NCBI RefSeq assembly: GCF_046197865.1
Contig: NZ_CP166990.1
Location: 1,116,001-1,180,000 of the forward strand
Direction: 5' to 3'
Length of the DNA stretch: 64,000 nucleotides
Source of the DNA: JAHKLT01 sp046197865
Lineage (GTDB): Archaea; Methanobacteriota; Methanobacteria; Methanobacteriales; Methanobacteriaceae
Within the stretch, counting starts at the first letter, position 1, and each line of letters begins with the position of its first letter. Shown here piece after piece: positions 15,458-24,936 of the stretch. The notes under the pieces were generated by a model. The model saw only the letters and a program-made list of their open reading frames with translations, was not told the origin of the DNA and searched no databases. A program made the position numbers and the translations under genes.

Positions 15458-15980
15458 AGTTTCATATGATATTGAAGTTTATAGAAACCAATTAATTGAA
15501 TCAATAAATCCAGATGATACAGTTATTGAAATTGGTTGTCATGTAGGTAAGACAACTGAAATTATTACTAAAAAATTAAAAAATGGTAAATTAATAGCTA
15601 TTGATAAAAGTCCAGAATCCTTTAATGAAATAAATAAATTAAAAAATAATTTTAATAATTTGGAATTTATTAAAGCAGATGTTAGACTTCATGAAACTTT
15701 AGAAGAAGTTTATAAAAAAGTTAGTAAATGTGATTTACTTTTAATTGATTTAGGTGGTGGTTATCATCCTGATACTGTTTTTAAAGTTTATTATATTTGG
15801 TCTTCCACACTAAAACCTAAAACAACATTAATTAGAAACAGAGGTTTAGTAGAGTTTATAAATTCTTCAAAAATAGAAGAAAATTTTATAAGTGAATCAG
15901 GCTATTTAGAATCATATGAAGATCAAGGTATTCCACCTCAAATTAAAGAATTTAATTTATGGACTTCTAAGTTAGAATAG
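15450..15980 (+). CDS. Small class I SAM-dependent methyltransferase
   Basis: This 176-residue protein has the SAM-binding motif TVIEIGCHVGKTTEIITKKL (about residues 25-44), then IAIDKSPESF and DLLLIDLGGGY. It is short, a bare Rossmann methyltransferase with no added substrate domain. It overlaps the pantoate kinase gene by 8 nt, implying co-translation, but no role in CoA synthesis is evident. The start could be TTG/ATT-adjacent within the overlap; 15450 fits the frame. Confidence 0.7.
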   Translation: MIKVSYDIEVYRNQLIESINPDDTVIEIGCHVGKTTEIITKKLKNGKLIAIDKSPESFNEINKLKNNFNNLEFIKADVRLHETLEEVYKKVSKCDLLLIDLGGGYHPDTVFKVYYIWSSTLKPKTTLIRNRGLVEFINSSKIEENFISESGYLESYEDQGIPPQIKEFNLWTSKLE

Positions 15981-16084
15981 CTATTTTTCATATAACATTT
16001 TAAAACTTTTTATATTTAAAAAAACATAGATATTTATGTTAATTCATAAATGAATTTATTTTTTGTATAAAATTAGGTGATAAA

Positions 16085-16876
16085 ATGATAGGAAAAAAGA
16101 TTCGATTAGAAAGAATCATTAACAGAGATACTAAAAGAACTGTTATCGCACCTATGGATCATGGAGTTTCAATTGGGCCTATTAAAGGTATAATCGACAT
16201 GGATAAAACTATTGAAAGCATATCTCAAGGTGGAGCAGATGCTGTTTTAATGCATAAAGGTATTGTAGAACAAGGTCACAGAGGCTATGGTAAAGATATT
16301 GGTCTTATTATCCATTTATCTGCTAGTACATCACTTAGTCCTGATCCAAATAATAAAGTTTTAGTTACAAGTGTAGAAAAAGCAATTCAATTAGGAGCAG
16401 ATGCTGTTTCAATACATACTAATATTGGTTCTGAAACTGAAAGCGATATGTTAGAAGAACTTGGTGAAGTAGCTGAAACTTGTAGTTATTGGGGAATTCC
16501 ACTACTTGCTATGATGTATCCTAGAGGCCAAAAAGTTGAAAATGAACATGATGTTGAAATGGTTAAACATGCTGCAAGAGTAGGTTCAGAACTTGGTGTA
16601 GATATAGTTAAAACTAATTATACTGGGGATCCTGATTCATTTAAAGAAGTTGTTGAAGGAGCATTAGTTCCTGTTGTAATAGCTGGTGGGCCAAAAGTAG
16701 ATACTGATGAAGATCTTTTAAATATGGTTAAAGATTCTTTAGAAGTTGGTGGTGCTGGTGTAGCATTTGGACGTAATCTTTTCCAAGCTAAAAATCCAGG
16801 TAAAATTACAAAAGCTATTTCTGAAGTTGTTCATCACGATATGGAAATTGATGAAGCTTTAAAAATCTTAAAATAG
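16085..16876 (+). CDS. 2-amino-3,7-dideoxy-D-threo-hept-6-ulosonate synthase
   Basis: This 263-residue class I aldolase-fold enzyme (ADTH synthase, often called aroA') condenses aspartate semialdehyde with a deoxy-ketohexose phosphate, the first step of the archaeal route to aromatic amino acids. Recognisable segments are APMDHGVSIGPIKGIIDMD, IHLSASTSLSPDPN and VKTNYTGDPDSFKEVVEG with the Schiff-base Lys. ATG 16085 follows AGGTGATAAA. The second-step enzyme follows after 11 nt, forming a two-gene pathway operon. Confidence 0.92.
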   Translation: MIGKKIRLERIINRDTKRTVIAPMDHGVSIGPIKGIIDMDKTIESISQGGADAVLMHKGIVEQGHRGYGKDIGLIIHLSASTSLSPDPNNKVLVTSVEKAIQLGADAVSIHTNIGSETESDMLEELGEVAETCSYWGIPLLAMMYPRGQKVENEHDVEMVKHAARVGSELGVDIVKTNYTGDPDSFKEVVEGALVPVVIAGGPKVDTDEDLLNMVKDSLEVGGAGVAFGRNLFQAKNPGKITKAISEVVHHDMEIDEALKILK

Positions 16877-16887
16877 AGGTAATTTTT

Positions 16888-18018
16888 TTGAAAAATAAAT
16901 TTGCATGGATTATGAGTCCTAATAAAAATTGGGATGATAAAAAAGATTTAATTACTGCATCTTTAGAATCTGGCATAGATGCTGTCTTAGATTTAGAAGA
17001 TTTAGATAATATTCATAAAATAGGAAATATGAATGTTTTATCTAATGATGAATCTTCTGATATTTTTTTAGTAGGAATAGGTGGAGAAGGTGATGGAACA
17101 TTTCCTTTAAATGAATCATTAAAAAAATCAAAAGATTTAACTATTGCAAAAGATGCAAAATCAAATGGAAAAACTGTTTGTGCATTTATTAAAATTACTG
17201 ATAAAGCTCATGAACAATTAGCTGTTACAATTGGCAAAGTAGTAGATTATATAATACTTGTTGGAACTGATTGGACTGTAATTCCTCTTGAGAATATTAT
17301 TGCAGATCTTCAAAAAGAAGATGTTAAAATAATAGCTGCAGTTAAAGATGCAGATGAAGCACAAGTAGCTATTGAAACACTAGAAGTTGGAACTGATGGT
17401 GTAATTTTTGAGCCTAATGATATTAATCAAATAAAAGAAATTTCTGAACTTGTTGATTCTGCATCAAATGAAAAATATGCTTTAAAAGAAGCTACTATAA
17501 CAAATATTAAATCATTATCATCAGGAGATAGAGTTTGCATTGATACTGCTTCTATTATGGAACCTGGTGAAGGAATGTTAATTGGTAGCTATTCAAAAGC
17601 TTTATTTTTTGTTCATAGTGAATCTTTAGAAAGCGAATATGTTGCATCTCGCCCTTTTAGAGTTAATGCAGGACCTGTTCAAGCTTATGTAATGGTTCCA
17701 GGTAATAAAACAAGGTATTTATCAGAACTTAAAACTGGAGATGAAGTTTTAATAGTAAACTCATCTGGTGAAACTCGTAAATCCATTGTAGGCCGTAGCA
17801 AAATTGAAAAAAGACCTTTAATTTTAATTGAAGCTGAATATGATGGTTTTAAAATTAAAACATTACTTCAAAATGCTGAAACAATAAGATTAGTAGATTC
17901 TAAAAATAATGCTGTTTCAGTATCTTCTTTAAAAAAAGGAGATAAAGTTAAAGTTTTTATTGATGATCAAGCAAGACATTTTGGAATGAGTATTGAAGAA
18001 AACATTATAGAACAATAA
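16888..18018 (+). CDS. 3-dehydroquinate synthase II
   Basis: This 376-residue enzyme (aroB') oxidatively deaminates and cyclises the ADTH product to 3-dehydroquinate, replacing bacterial AroB. It starts MKNKFAWIMSPNKNWDDKKD and contains SRPFRVNAGPVQAYVMVPG and GDEVLIVNSSGETRKSIVGR, characteristic of the family. The start is TTG 16888, preceded by GAGGT at the end of the upstream gene. It lies 11 nt downstream of ADTH synthase and 9 nt upstream of thpR. Confidence 0.92.
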   Translation: MKNKFAWIMSPNKNWDDKKDLITASLESGIDAVLDLEDLDNIHKIGNMNVLSNDESSDIFLVGIGGEGDGTFPLNESLKKSKDLTIAKDAKSNGKTVCAFIKITDKAHEQLAVTIGKVVDYIILVGTDWTVIPLENIIADLQKEDVKIIAAVKDADEAQVAIETLEVGTDGVIFEPNDINQIKEISELVDSASNEKYALKEATITNIKSLSSGDRVCIDTASIMEPGEGMLIGSYSKALFFVHSESLESEYVASRPFRVNAGPVQAYVMVPGNKTRYLSELKTGDEVLIVNSSGETRKSIVGRSKIEKRPLILIEAEYDGFKIKTLLQNAETIRLVDSKNNAVSVSSLKKGDKVKVFIDDQARHFGMSIEENIIEQ

Positions 18019-18027
18019 CTGATTTAA

Positions 18028-18594
18028 ATGACATCTAAAATTAGAAGTTTTTTAGCTATAGAGCTTGATAACACTTTAAAAGAAGATATTATCAAAGTTC
18101 AAAATGAATTTAAGAAATTTGATTCAAATATTAAATTTGTAAATCCTAATAATTTTCATCTAACATTAAAGTTTTTTGGTGATATTGATTTAAATTGTGC
18201 TGATAAGATTAGTTCATTAATTCAAAATACATTAAATAGCTATAATTCTTTTGATTTAGAGTTAAAATCTACTGGTGCTTTTCCCAATAATAATCATATA
18301 AAAGTACTTTGGATTGGTTTTAAAAATAATGATATATTAACTAATCTTCAAAAAGACTTAGATAATGAGTTTTTTAAATTAGGTTTTAAAAAAGAAAGAG
18401 ATTATAAAAGTCATTTAACTATTGCAAGAGTAAAAGGTTCTAAAAATAGAGATTTAATTAAAAAAACATTAGAAAATAATAAAAATATTACTATTGGAAA
18501 GATGAAAGTAAGTAAAATTCATTTAAAAAAGAGTACATTAACACCTAATGGACCAATTTATGAAGATTTAAAAGTATTTGATGTGACTAAATGA
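18028..18594 (+). CDS. thpR: RNA 2',3'-cyclic phosphodiesterase
   Basis: This 188-residue 2H phosphoesterase has both HxTx motifs, HLTLKFFG (about residues 45-52) and HLTIARVKG (about 129-137). It hydrolyses 2',3'-cyclic phosphates on RNA and was earlier called a 2'-5' RNA ligase. Its last 4 nt overlap the cca start (ATGA), so the two tRNA/RNA-processing enzymes are translationally coupled. Length is normal. Confidence 0.92.
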   Translation: MTSKIRSFLAIELDNTLKEDIIKVQNEFKKFDSNIKFVNPNNFHLTLKFFGDIDLNCADKISSLIQNTLNSYNSFDLELKSTGAFPNNNHIKVLWIGFKNNDILTNLQKDLDNEFFKLGFKKERDYKSHLTIARVKGSKNRDLIKKTLENNKNITIGKMKVSKIHLKKSTLTPNGPIYEDLKVFDVTK

Positions 18595-19970
18595 AATACG
18601 ATAATATTTTAAAAGAAATTAAACCTAAAAAAGAAGAGATTAATAAGTGCCTTAAAATAGCTAATGAACTTATTGATTTTTTAAATGATTCTGCAAAAAA
18701 AGAAGGTATTAATGCAGAAGCTTTTTTAGTTGGTTCAGTTGCAAAAGAAACATTTTTATCTGGAAAATCTGATATTGATATTTTCATTTCTTTTCCATTA
18801 GATGTATCTATGGATTATTTAGAAGAGAAAGGATTGTTACTTGGATATAAGGCAAGTGATAAGTTTAATGGAAATTCTTATAAAAATTATGCATCTCACC
18901 CATATCTTATTAGTGAAATTGATGGATTTAAAGTTGATTTTGTCCCTTGTTATAAAATAGATAAAGGAGATAACATTAAATCTGCAGTAGATAGAACAAT
19001 CTTACATACAAATTATATTAAAACTAATAAAATTAATAAAGATGAGATTTTACTTCTTAAAAGATTTATGAGTGAAACTAAAACTTATGGATCTGAAAAT
19101 AAAGTAGGCGGTTTTGCAGGTTATTTATGTGAGCTATTAATTTTAAAATATCAAACTTTTGAAAATCTTTTACTTTCAGCTACCAATTGGAAGTATGGAA
19201 CATCTATTGACTTAGAAGGTTATGGAACTTCAAAACAATTTAATGATCCTTTAATTGTAATTGACCCTACTGATAAAAATAGAAATGTTGCTGCATCTTT
19301 AAGACTTGATACATATAGTGAATTTATAAACAGTGCTAGAAACTATCTTGAAAGTTCAGATGATATTAAACTAAAATATTTTTATAACTTAGATAAAACT
19401 CTTTCAATAAATAAATTAAAAAATCAATTTAATGATAGAGGAAACACTAGCTATATTATTAGTTTTAAAATACCTGAAATAGTTCATGATGCTCTACATC
19501 CTCAACTTAAAAAAACTTTAGAATCCATATGTGAAAAACTTGAAGATAATGAATTTAAAGTTTTTAAAAGTGATTATTGGAGTGATGAGGAAAATATAGC
19601 TATTTTCATCTTAGAAATGGAGGTTTTTAAACTTAGTAATATTAAAGTTCATTATGGGCCTAAAATATTTGCAAAAAAAGCATGTTTAAACTTTCAAAAA
19701 ATTCATGGAAGAGAAAACTGTTATACCTTAAATGATTTTCTAGTTAAAAACACTGAAAGAGAATTTAAAACATGTGAAAGTTATATTAATCATATTTTAA
19801 CTAATGAACATTCTCATAAAATAAAAATTGGTAAAAATCTTAAAGATTCATTACTTGAAACTTATAATATTTCTTTATTAATTGATAATATGGATGAATT
19901 TAATGAAAATAAAGATTTTTTAATCTTTTTAGATGATTTTTTAAATCCAGGTCAATATCAAAGAAGATGA
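18591..19970 (+). CDS. cca: CCA tRNA nucleotidyltransferase (archaeal class I)
   Basis: This 459-residue enzyme adds or repairs the 3' CCA of tRNA without a template. The catalytic nucleotidyltransferase motif is GSVAKETFLSGKSDIDIFIS (about residues 44-63), followed by DGFKVDFVPCYKI with the third carboxylate and the tRNA-binding central and tail domains. Size is typical of class I archaeal enzymes. It overlaps thpR by 4 nt and is convergent, 3 nt apart, with the small gene at 19974. Confidence 0.93.
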   Translation: MKYDNILKEIKPKKEEINKCLKIANELIDFLNDSAKKEGINAEAFLVGSVAKETFLSGKSDIDIFISFPLDVSMDYLEEKGLLLGYKASDKFNGNSYKNYASHPYLISEIDGFKVDFVPCYKIDKGDNIKSAVDRTILHTNYIKTNKINKDEILLLKRFMSETKTYGSENKVGGFAGYLCELLILKYQTFENLLLSATNWKYGTSIDLEGYGTSKQFNDPLIVIDPTDKNRNVAASLRLDTYSEFINSARNYLESSDDIKLKYFYNLDKTLSINKLKNQFNDRGNTSYIISFKIPEIVHDALHPQLKKTLESICEKLEDNEFKVFKSDYWSDEENIAIFILEMEVFKLSNIKVHYGPKIFAKKACLNFQKIHGRENCYTLNDFLVKNTEREFKTCESYINHILTNEHSHKIKIGKNLKDSLLETYNISLLIDNMDEFNENKDFLIFLDDFLNPGQYQRR

Positions 19971-19973
19971 AAT

Positions 19974-20237
19974 TTAAATTATTTTTTTAATATCATCTTC
20001 AGTTACAATTAAAAGTGATTCTAGGTTTTCATAAGTTATTGAAGCTATTGGATGATCATCATTAGATTCACTAACTAAAAATAATTCTTTTTCTTCATCA
20101 TTTACAACAATCCAATTAATATTAAAAATTACTACACCATTTAAAATAATTCCTAAATATTTTGGAATAAATACATTATTTTCTGCTTCTTCAAAAAATT
20201 CACTATTACTTAAAGCTTCTTTAATATTATTATTCAT
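19974..20237 (-). CDS. Hypothetical protein, 87 residues, downstream of priS
   Basis: I do not recognise this protein. It is acidic, begins MNNNIKEALSNSEFFEEAEN, and contains a central hydrophobic beta-rich stretch (LGIILNGVVIFNINWIVV) that looks like a fold core rather than a membrane helix. Its start overlaps the priS stop by 8 nt, so it is translated from the primase mRNA. A role with primase is possible from position only. Confidence 0.6.
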   Translation of the reverse strand: MNNNIKEALSNSEFFEEAENNVFIPKYLGIILNGVVIFNINWIVVNDEEKELFLVSESNDDHPIASITYENLESLLIVTEDDIKKII

Positions 20238-21216
20238 CTAAGCCCTCCTTACGCTCCCAAACAAATTTAGGAACAGCCTCTTTAAAAGGATCAAAATTTT
20301 CTCTATTTTTAACTTCCATACATTTCATGCTAACTTTAGAATGAAGTGATGAAGGTAATCTTAAAATTCTTTTTAAATCTATTGAAACTTTCGCATCAAT
20401 TGTTGCTAAATTAATTTGAGCCATAGCTTCAATTAAATTTTTATATCTAATTGGGCCTATTTTACTTTTAAATAAACCCCACTCATTATCATTTAAATAA
20501 TCTCTATATTTAAGGATATCTTTCATTAACTTTGGATTGATTCCATCAAAAGATTCTTCACCAGTTAAATGTAAAATATTATATTTAACTTTAGATGTAA
20601 ATATTTTATGATATCCAACTGGAATAGTAAAGTGTTCAAAATTATATGCTTTATTTGTTGAATCTAAATTAGAATATTGAGTTTTTGGAACTTCAGCTCC
20701 TGCAACATATTTTAGTACTTCTCCTCTTAAATCACTGCCAGATAACATCATGTCTTCATCTAAAATTCTTATATGATACCCTCTACCAGAATATACTAGA
20801 TGGAGATTTTTTAATGATAAATTTTCAGATAATGTATCAATTAAGCTATTAACAATTTCTAATGCTTCACCTAAACAAGTCTCACATACACCTTCACAAT
20901 TACAAGATCTAATTGGAATATCTTTTGCATCAACATCAAAAATATATTCTGCTTTTTGCCAATCTCCTCTTCTACGAGGATTATTATAAAAGGCAACTGA
21001 AATATAAGCTGCAAAAGGACTTCTTTGTCTTAAAAATTTCTTTAAAGCATCTGAACCTTTAAAAACTTTATACCTATCATTAGGTCCTTGGCCCAAATGG
21101 TCGAAACCGAATTCTCTTTGAGTAATCCCTTCAGTAATAAACTTAGGTAAGTCATCTACAGACCATTCTTCTCTATAATACTGTCGTCTTTCTTTTAAAC
21201 TAGCTTTACTTAACAT
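20230..21216 (-). CDS. priS: DNA primase small (catalytic) subunit
   Basis: This archaeo-eukaryotic primase catalytic subunit (328 residues from ATG 21216) makes RNA primers for replication with PriL, which is not in the window. The catalytic carboxylates are in YIFDVDAKDI, the zinc-binding cluster in CNCEGVCETCLGEAL, and the nucleotide-binding LVYSGRGYHIRILD follows. I chose ATG 21216 (MLSKASLKERRQYYREEW) because the family starts there; 13 extra upstream codons are open but hydrophobic and atypical. An 87-residue gene overlaps its 3' end. Confidence 0.92.
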   Translation of the reverse strand: MLSKASLKERRQYYREEWSVDDLPKFITEGITQREFGFDHLGQGPNDRYKVFKGSDALKKFLRQRSPFAAYISVAFYNNPRRRGDWQKAEYIFDVDAKDIPIRSCNCEGVCETCLGEALEIVNSLIDTLSENLSLKNLHLVYSGRGYHIRILDEDMMLSGSDLRGEVLKYVAGAEVPKTQYSNLDSTNKAYNFEHFTIPVGYHKIFTSKVKYNILHLTGEESFDGINPKLMKDILKYRDYLNDNEWGLFKSKIGPIRYKNLIEAMAQINLATIDAKVSIDLKRILRLPSSLHSKVSMKCMEVKNRENFDPFKEAVPKFVWERKEGLDE

Positions 21217-21279
21217 ATAAACACGATTAAAATACAATACTATTATATTTTTCAAAATATTTAATAATTTTTACAAATT

Positions 21280-21609
21280 CTAAAATCCTAAAATAAAATA
21301 TGTGATGTTTTTTATTATAATTCCAAGTCCTACTCCACCAAGTAAACCAGTAATTAATCTTAATGAATTATTACTCATTCTATATCCATTGTATTGAGAT
21401 ACACCATCAACATAAGCAGGTAATAGTAATAACAATCCGAATATAAATAATCCAATAGAATAATTAATAATATTAAAGTTTGAATATATTAAATAAGCTA
21501 TTACTCCTATATAAAATCCAGTACATCTGCTACATACTGGAAATTGATATTTACCAATAAAAAAACTTCTTTCAGGCATCCTATGACAAATTAATTTCAT
21601 GTAATCCAT
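21280..21609 (-). CDS. DUF2085 membrane protein
   Basis: This 109-residue protein has the DUF2085 signature: CHRMPERSFFIGKYQFPVCS with two further Cys in SRCTGFYIG, followed by about three hydrophobic segments. These are small integral membrane proteins of unknown function, possibly metal-binding through the CxxC. The start may be ATG 21609 or ATG 21600. It is preceded by a zinc-ribbon membrane protein 4 nt upstream. Confidence 0.8.
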   Translation of the reverse strand: MDYMKLICHRMPERSFFIGKYQFPVCSRCTGFYIGVIAYLIYSNFNIINYSIGLFIFGLLLLLPAYVDGVSQYNGYRMSNNSLRLITGLLGGVGLGIIIKNITYFILGF

Positions 21610-21613
21610 ATTA

Positions 21614-21853
21614 TCAAATTATATTTAAAAAATCTAATATTAAAGCTAAAATAAAAAAAATTACAAGTCCTCCACAACAAAATTTTTGTATAGGTAAAAC
21701 TTCCATTTCAGGTGCTTTTATAGGTTCATTTTTAATCTCATCAGCTATTTTTTTACGGTTTTTTAACTCACAACTAGTACAATAAGTATGTCCAAAATGT
21801 GTTTTATTATTACATCCATAAGTTAAACATATATCATCATAATTTGCACACAT
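21614..21853 (-). CDS. Small zinc-ribbon protein with C-terminal membrane segment
   Basis: This 79-residue protein starts MCANYDDICLTYGCNNKTHF and contains Cys/His pairs (C9, C14, H20, H23, C25, C28) that could bind zinc, a charged linker, and one C-terminal hydrophobic helix (CCGGLVIFFILALILDFL). The layout suggests a membrane-anchored zinc-ribbon protein. It lies 4 nt upstream of the DUF2085 gene and likely forms an operon with it. No function is known. Confidence 0.65.
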   Translation of the reverse strand: MCANYDDICLTYGCNNKTHFGHTYCTSCELKNRKKIADEIKNEPIKAPEMEVLPIQKFCCGGLVIFFILALILDFLNII

Positions 21854-21986
21854 TGTATAAAAACCTTTATTTTTAATATTAATTATGTTAATTTAATTAT
21901 AAAAAGTTTTTTTAATAAATTTAACAATAATTTAAAACAAAAACTATTTATCACTCAAAAAACAATATTATAATAGAGATGATATT

Positions 21987-22301
21987 ATGAAAAATGAAGT
22001 TTTTTATGGAAAAGGTATTAATTTTATTAAAGATGAAGACCCTGAGCTTTATGAAGCATATGTTGAGTTAAATAATCAAGTATACACTGGTAAAGCTTTA
22101 GATTATAAAACCCAAAAATTAGTAGCTATTGGAATTGAAGCTTCAAAAGCAGATGATAGATCTACTAAAAAACAAATGGAAAGTGCTATGCAAGAATTGG
22201 GCATTACAAAACAAGAAATCTTAGATGTATTAAAAATTGTTCTTTTAACATCAGGTGCACCTGCTTTTAATAAATCAGTTAAAATTTTAAATACTATCTA
22301 A
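21987..22301 (+). CDS. Carboxymuconolactone decarboxylase family protein (short)
   Basis: This 104-residue protein has the CMD helical core: LDYKTQKLVAIGIEASKADD and a second helix KQEILDVLKIVLLTSGAPAF. It lacks the CxxC of AhpD and is shorter than the protein at 9061-9447. The activity is unknown. ATG 21987 follows GAGATGATATT. It is transcribed alone and converges with the small membrane protein gene at 22320. Confidence 0.75.
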   Translation: MKNEVFYGKGINFIKDEDPELYEAYVELNNQVYTGKALDYKTQKLVAIGIEASKADDRSTKKQMESAMQELGITKQEILDVLKIVLLTSGAPAFNKSVKILNTI

Positions 22302-22319
22302 TTTTTTTCTTTTTTTAAT

Positions 22320-22505
22320 TTATTTTGTAGAATATATTACTTGATTTGCTAGTTGAGCTAAATCAAGTCCATAATAATCTTGTAAAAACAATAAAGCTAA
22401 TAATATTAATCCTATAAATAATAATAATTTTAAGTTTTTAATTACTGCATAAACGATTAAAAATATAATAAGTAATCGAATACCCATTATAATGTAAAAA
22501 TCCAT
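22320..22505 (-). CDS. Small membrane protein, 61 residues
   Basis: Two hydrophobic helices make up nearly the whole protein: IIMGIRLLIIFLIVYAVI and LLLFIGLILLALLFL. The polar tail (QDYYGLDLAQLANQVIYSTK) is amphipathic. It starts 2 nt after the moaE stop on the same strand, so it belongs to the nadM-moaE operon. No family is recognised. Confidence 0.6.
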   Translation of the reverse strand: MDFYIIMGIRLLIIFLIVYAVIKNLKLLLFIGLILLALLFLQDYYGLDLAQLANQVIYSTK

Positions 22506-22507
22506 TT

Positions 22508-22945
22508 TTATCCTCCAGACATTATTATTTTAGTTTCATTATCAGAAATTTCTTCTTTTTTAAAGTCAATATCAAATTTAACTCTTTCAATAACATCTGT
22601 TAATGCATCTAATGTTTCTCCCCTATGGTTACCTAAAACACAAACTAAAAATAAACTATCTCCTGTATAAAATTCACCAACATAATGAATTACAGAAACA
22701 TCAAAAACACCAAATTTAGTTTTAACACTTTCTACAATTTCATGAATCTCTTTTAAACTTTTATCAATATCAGGAGTAGTTAAAGTTAATTTCTTAATTT
22801 TATTATTATCTTCTTCTCCCCTAACAATTCCTTCAAATGTGAAAATAGCTCCAGCTTCATCAATCCTATTATTTTTTTTAGCCTCTTCAATCAAGTCAGC
22901 TATTTTAACATAATCTTCATCTTTTTCAATAATTCTAATAACCAT
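22508..22945 (-). CDS. moaE: Molybdopterin synthase catalytic subunit
   Basis: This 145-residue protein resembles MoaE, which transfers sulfur from MoaD to precursor Z to form molybdopterin. Family features are GAIFTFEGIVRGEEDNN, VIHYVGEFYTGDSLFLVCVL and GNHRGETLDALTDVIERVK. The C-terminal part is slightly atypical (ends ETKIIMSGG). It lies 12 nt downstream of nadM. Its presence fits a methanogen that uses tungsten or molybdenum formylmethanofuran or formate dehydrogenases. Confidence 0.82.
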   Translation of the reverse strand: MVIRIIEKDEDYVKIADLIEEAKKNNRIDEAGAIFTFEGIVRGEEDNNKIKKLTLTTPDIDKSLKEIHEIVESVKTKFGVFDVSVIHYVGEFYTGDSLFLVCVLGNHRGETLDALTDVIERVKFDIDFKKEEISDNETKIIMSGG

Positions 22946-22957
22946 AATATAACCTGT

Positions 22958-23491
22958 CTATAATTCACTAATTTCTTTTCTAGAAAGATTTTTAAGTCTT
23001 TTTAAACCATCAACTTCACAAATAATATCAGCAGTAGCTTCAGGAACAAGATCTTGCCAATTTTCATCTGTTAACATTCTACGTCGAACTTCAGTTCCAG
23101 ATAATTCTTCCCTATTAAATAAAGGAGGAGTAGATGTTTTGAAATTTTCCTCTTCAAATAATTGTCTAACTAAAGAATTTCCACTGAAAACCTTTAAAAA
23201 AGGAGGAGTCATCATCCTAACATGAGCTACCCAAACAGCATTCATTTGAATATCTTCCATTGGAATAATATAATACCTTTCAGAATTAATATCATTATCT
23301 GCTAAAGCTTTAGTAAGCATCATAACTCGTTCACCAGCAGTAAATGGATCTTTTAAAGTATGACTGAGTTGTGCACTTCCAATTCCAATAACAATCTCAT
23401 CAACTTCTTCTAAAGTTTTTTTAATAACTTCAATATGACCATTATGAACTGGTTGCATTCTTCCAATTACAAAGCCCCTATTATTTTTCAT
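22958..23491 (-). CDS. nadM: Nicotinamide-nucleotide adenylyltransferase (archaeal)
   Basis: This 177-residue enzyme joins NMN and ATP to NAD+. The nucleotidyltransferase motif GRMQPVHNGHIEVIKKTLEE is at the N-terminus and the second motif SGTEVRRRMLTDENW near the C-terminus. IGIGSAQLSHTLKDPFTAGE is also characteristic. Length is normal. It is the first gene of a minus-strand operon with moaE and a small membrane protein, divergent from metY. Confidence 0.93.
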   Translation of the reverse strand: MKNNRGFVIGRMQPVHNGHIEVIKKTLEEVDEIVIGIGSAQLSHTLKDPFTAGERVMMLTKALADNDINSERYYIIPMEDIQMNAVWVAHVRMMTPPFLKVFSGNSLVRQLFEEENFKTSTPPLFNREELSGTEVRRRMLTDENWQDLVPEATADIICEVDGLKRLKNLSRKEISEL

Positions 23492-23643
23492 AAAAATAAA
23501 TATATCTTTTATTATATTTTAATATTTTTACTTAAAAATTAGAATAAATTAAGATTATAGAATAATTAAATTAATATAAAAATATTAAATATTATGAAAA
23601 TCATAAAAATAAATAAGGAAAATTAAAAAATTGGAGGTTAAAA

Positions 23644-24936
23644 ATGAAAAATAATAAAAAATACAAAGAAAGAACACTTGAAGTCCATGCTGGTCAAGAA
23701 AATCCTGATCCTGCAACTGGTGCAAGAGCTGTTCCTATTTATATGACAAGTTCTTATGTTTTTGAAAGTACAGAACAAGCTGCTAATCTTTTTGCACTTA
23801 AAGAAGAAGGGAATATTTATACTAGAATGATGAATCCTACAACAGATGTTTTTGAAAAAAGAATGGCTGCTATTGAAGGAGGAATAGGTGCACTTGCTCA
23901 ATCATCTGGTTTATCTGCAATTACATTAGCTATTTTAAATATAGCTAGTTCTGGTGATGAAATTGTATCTGCTGATAATCTTTATGGAGGAACATTTAAT
24001 TTATTTAAATATACATTTAAAAAGTTTGGAATTAATGTTAAATTTGTTGATTCTCAAAATATAGCTGAATATGAAGAAGCTATAACTGATAAAACTAAAG
24101 CAATTTTTTGTGAATCTTTAGGAAATCCAAAATTAGACATTCCTGATTTTGAAAAGCTTTCTAAAATAGCCCATGATAATGAAATTCCTTTAATTGTTGA
24201 TAATACTTCTGCTATTACAATGGTTAGGCCAATTGAACATGGTGCTGATATTATTGTTCATTCAGCAACTAAATATATATCTGGTCATGGTACTGCATTA
24301 GGTGGAGTAATTATTGATTCTGGAAAGTTTGATTGGACAAGAGGTAAGTTTCCTGATTTTACAAATCCTGATCCTTCTTATCATGGTTTAAACTTTAGGG
24401 ATAGCTTTGGAGATTCTGCTTATATTGTTAAAGCTAGAGTCCAACTTATGAGAGATATTGGTTCAATTATTAGTCCTTTCAATTCATTTTTGCTTTTACA
24501 AAGTCTTGAAACACTATCTTTAAGAGTAAACGAACATTGTGCAAATGCTTTAAAAGTAGCTAAATTCCTTGAAAATCATGAAGCTGTTAGTTGGGTTAAT
24601 TATCCTGGTTTAAAAGATAATGAAGCACATACATTAGCTAAAAAATATTTAAATGGAAAATATGGCGGAATTATTGGTTTTGGAATTAAAGGTGGAATTG
24701 AAGAAGGTAAAAAATTCATTGAAAGTGTTGAATTGTTATCTCATCTTGCTAATATTGCAGATTCAAAAAGTTTAGTTATACATCCTGCAAGTACAACTCA
24801 TTCTACATTAACAGAAGAAGAACAAATTGCATCTGGAGTGACCCCCGATTTCATTAGAGTATCTGTTGGTATTGAAGACGCCGAAGATATCATTGAAGAT
24901 ATAGACAAAGCATTAAAAAAAGCTGTGAAAAATTAG
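23644..24936 (+). CDS. metY: O-acetylhomoserine sulfhydrylase
   Basis: This 430-residue PLP enzyme makes homocysteine from O-acetylhomoserine and sulfide. The PLP-lysine lies in IVHSATKYISGHGTALGG; other family segments are GAVPIYMTSSY-like RAVPIYMTSSYVFEST at the N-terminus and HPASTTHSTLTEEEQIASGV near the end. The ribosome-binding site is GGAGGTTAAAA. It faces metX, the preceding pathway enzyme, in convergent orientation. Its last codons overlap a 60-nt repeat derived from the metX 3' end (24921-25042). Confidence 0.93.
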   Translation: MKNNKKYKERTLEVHAGQENPDPATGARAVPIYMTSSYVFESTEQAANLFALKEEGNIYTRMMNPTTDVFEKRMAAIEGGIGALAQSSGLSAITLAILNIASSGDEIVSADNLYGGTFNLFKYTFKKFGINVKFVDSQNIAEYEEAITDKTKAIFCESLGNPKLDIPDFEKLSKIAHDNEIPLIVDNTSAITMVRPIEHGADIIVHSATKYISGHGTALGGVIIDSGKFDWTRGKFPDFTNPDPSYHGLNFRDSFGDSAYIVKARVQLMRDIGSIISPFNSFLLLQSLETLSLRVNEHCANALKVAKFLENHEAVSWVNYPGLKDNEAHTLAKKYLNGKYGGIIGFGIKGGIEEGKKFIESVELLSHLANIADSKSLVIHPASTTHSTLTEEEQIASGVTPDFIRVSVGIEDAEDIIEDIDKALKKAVKN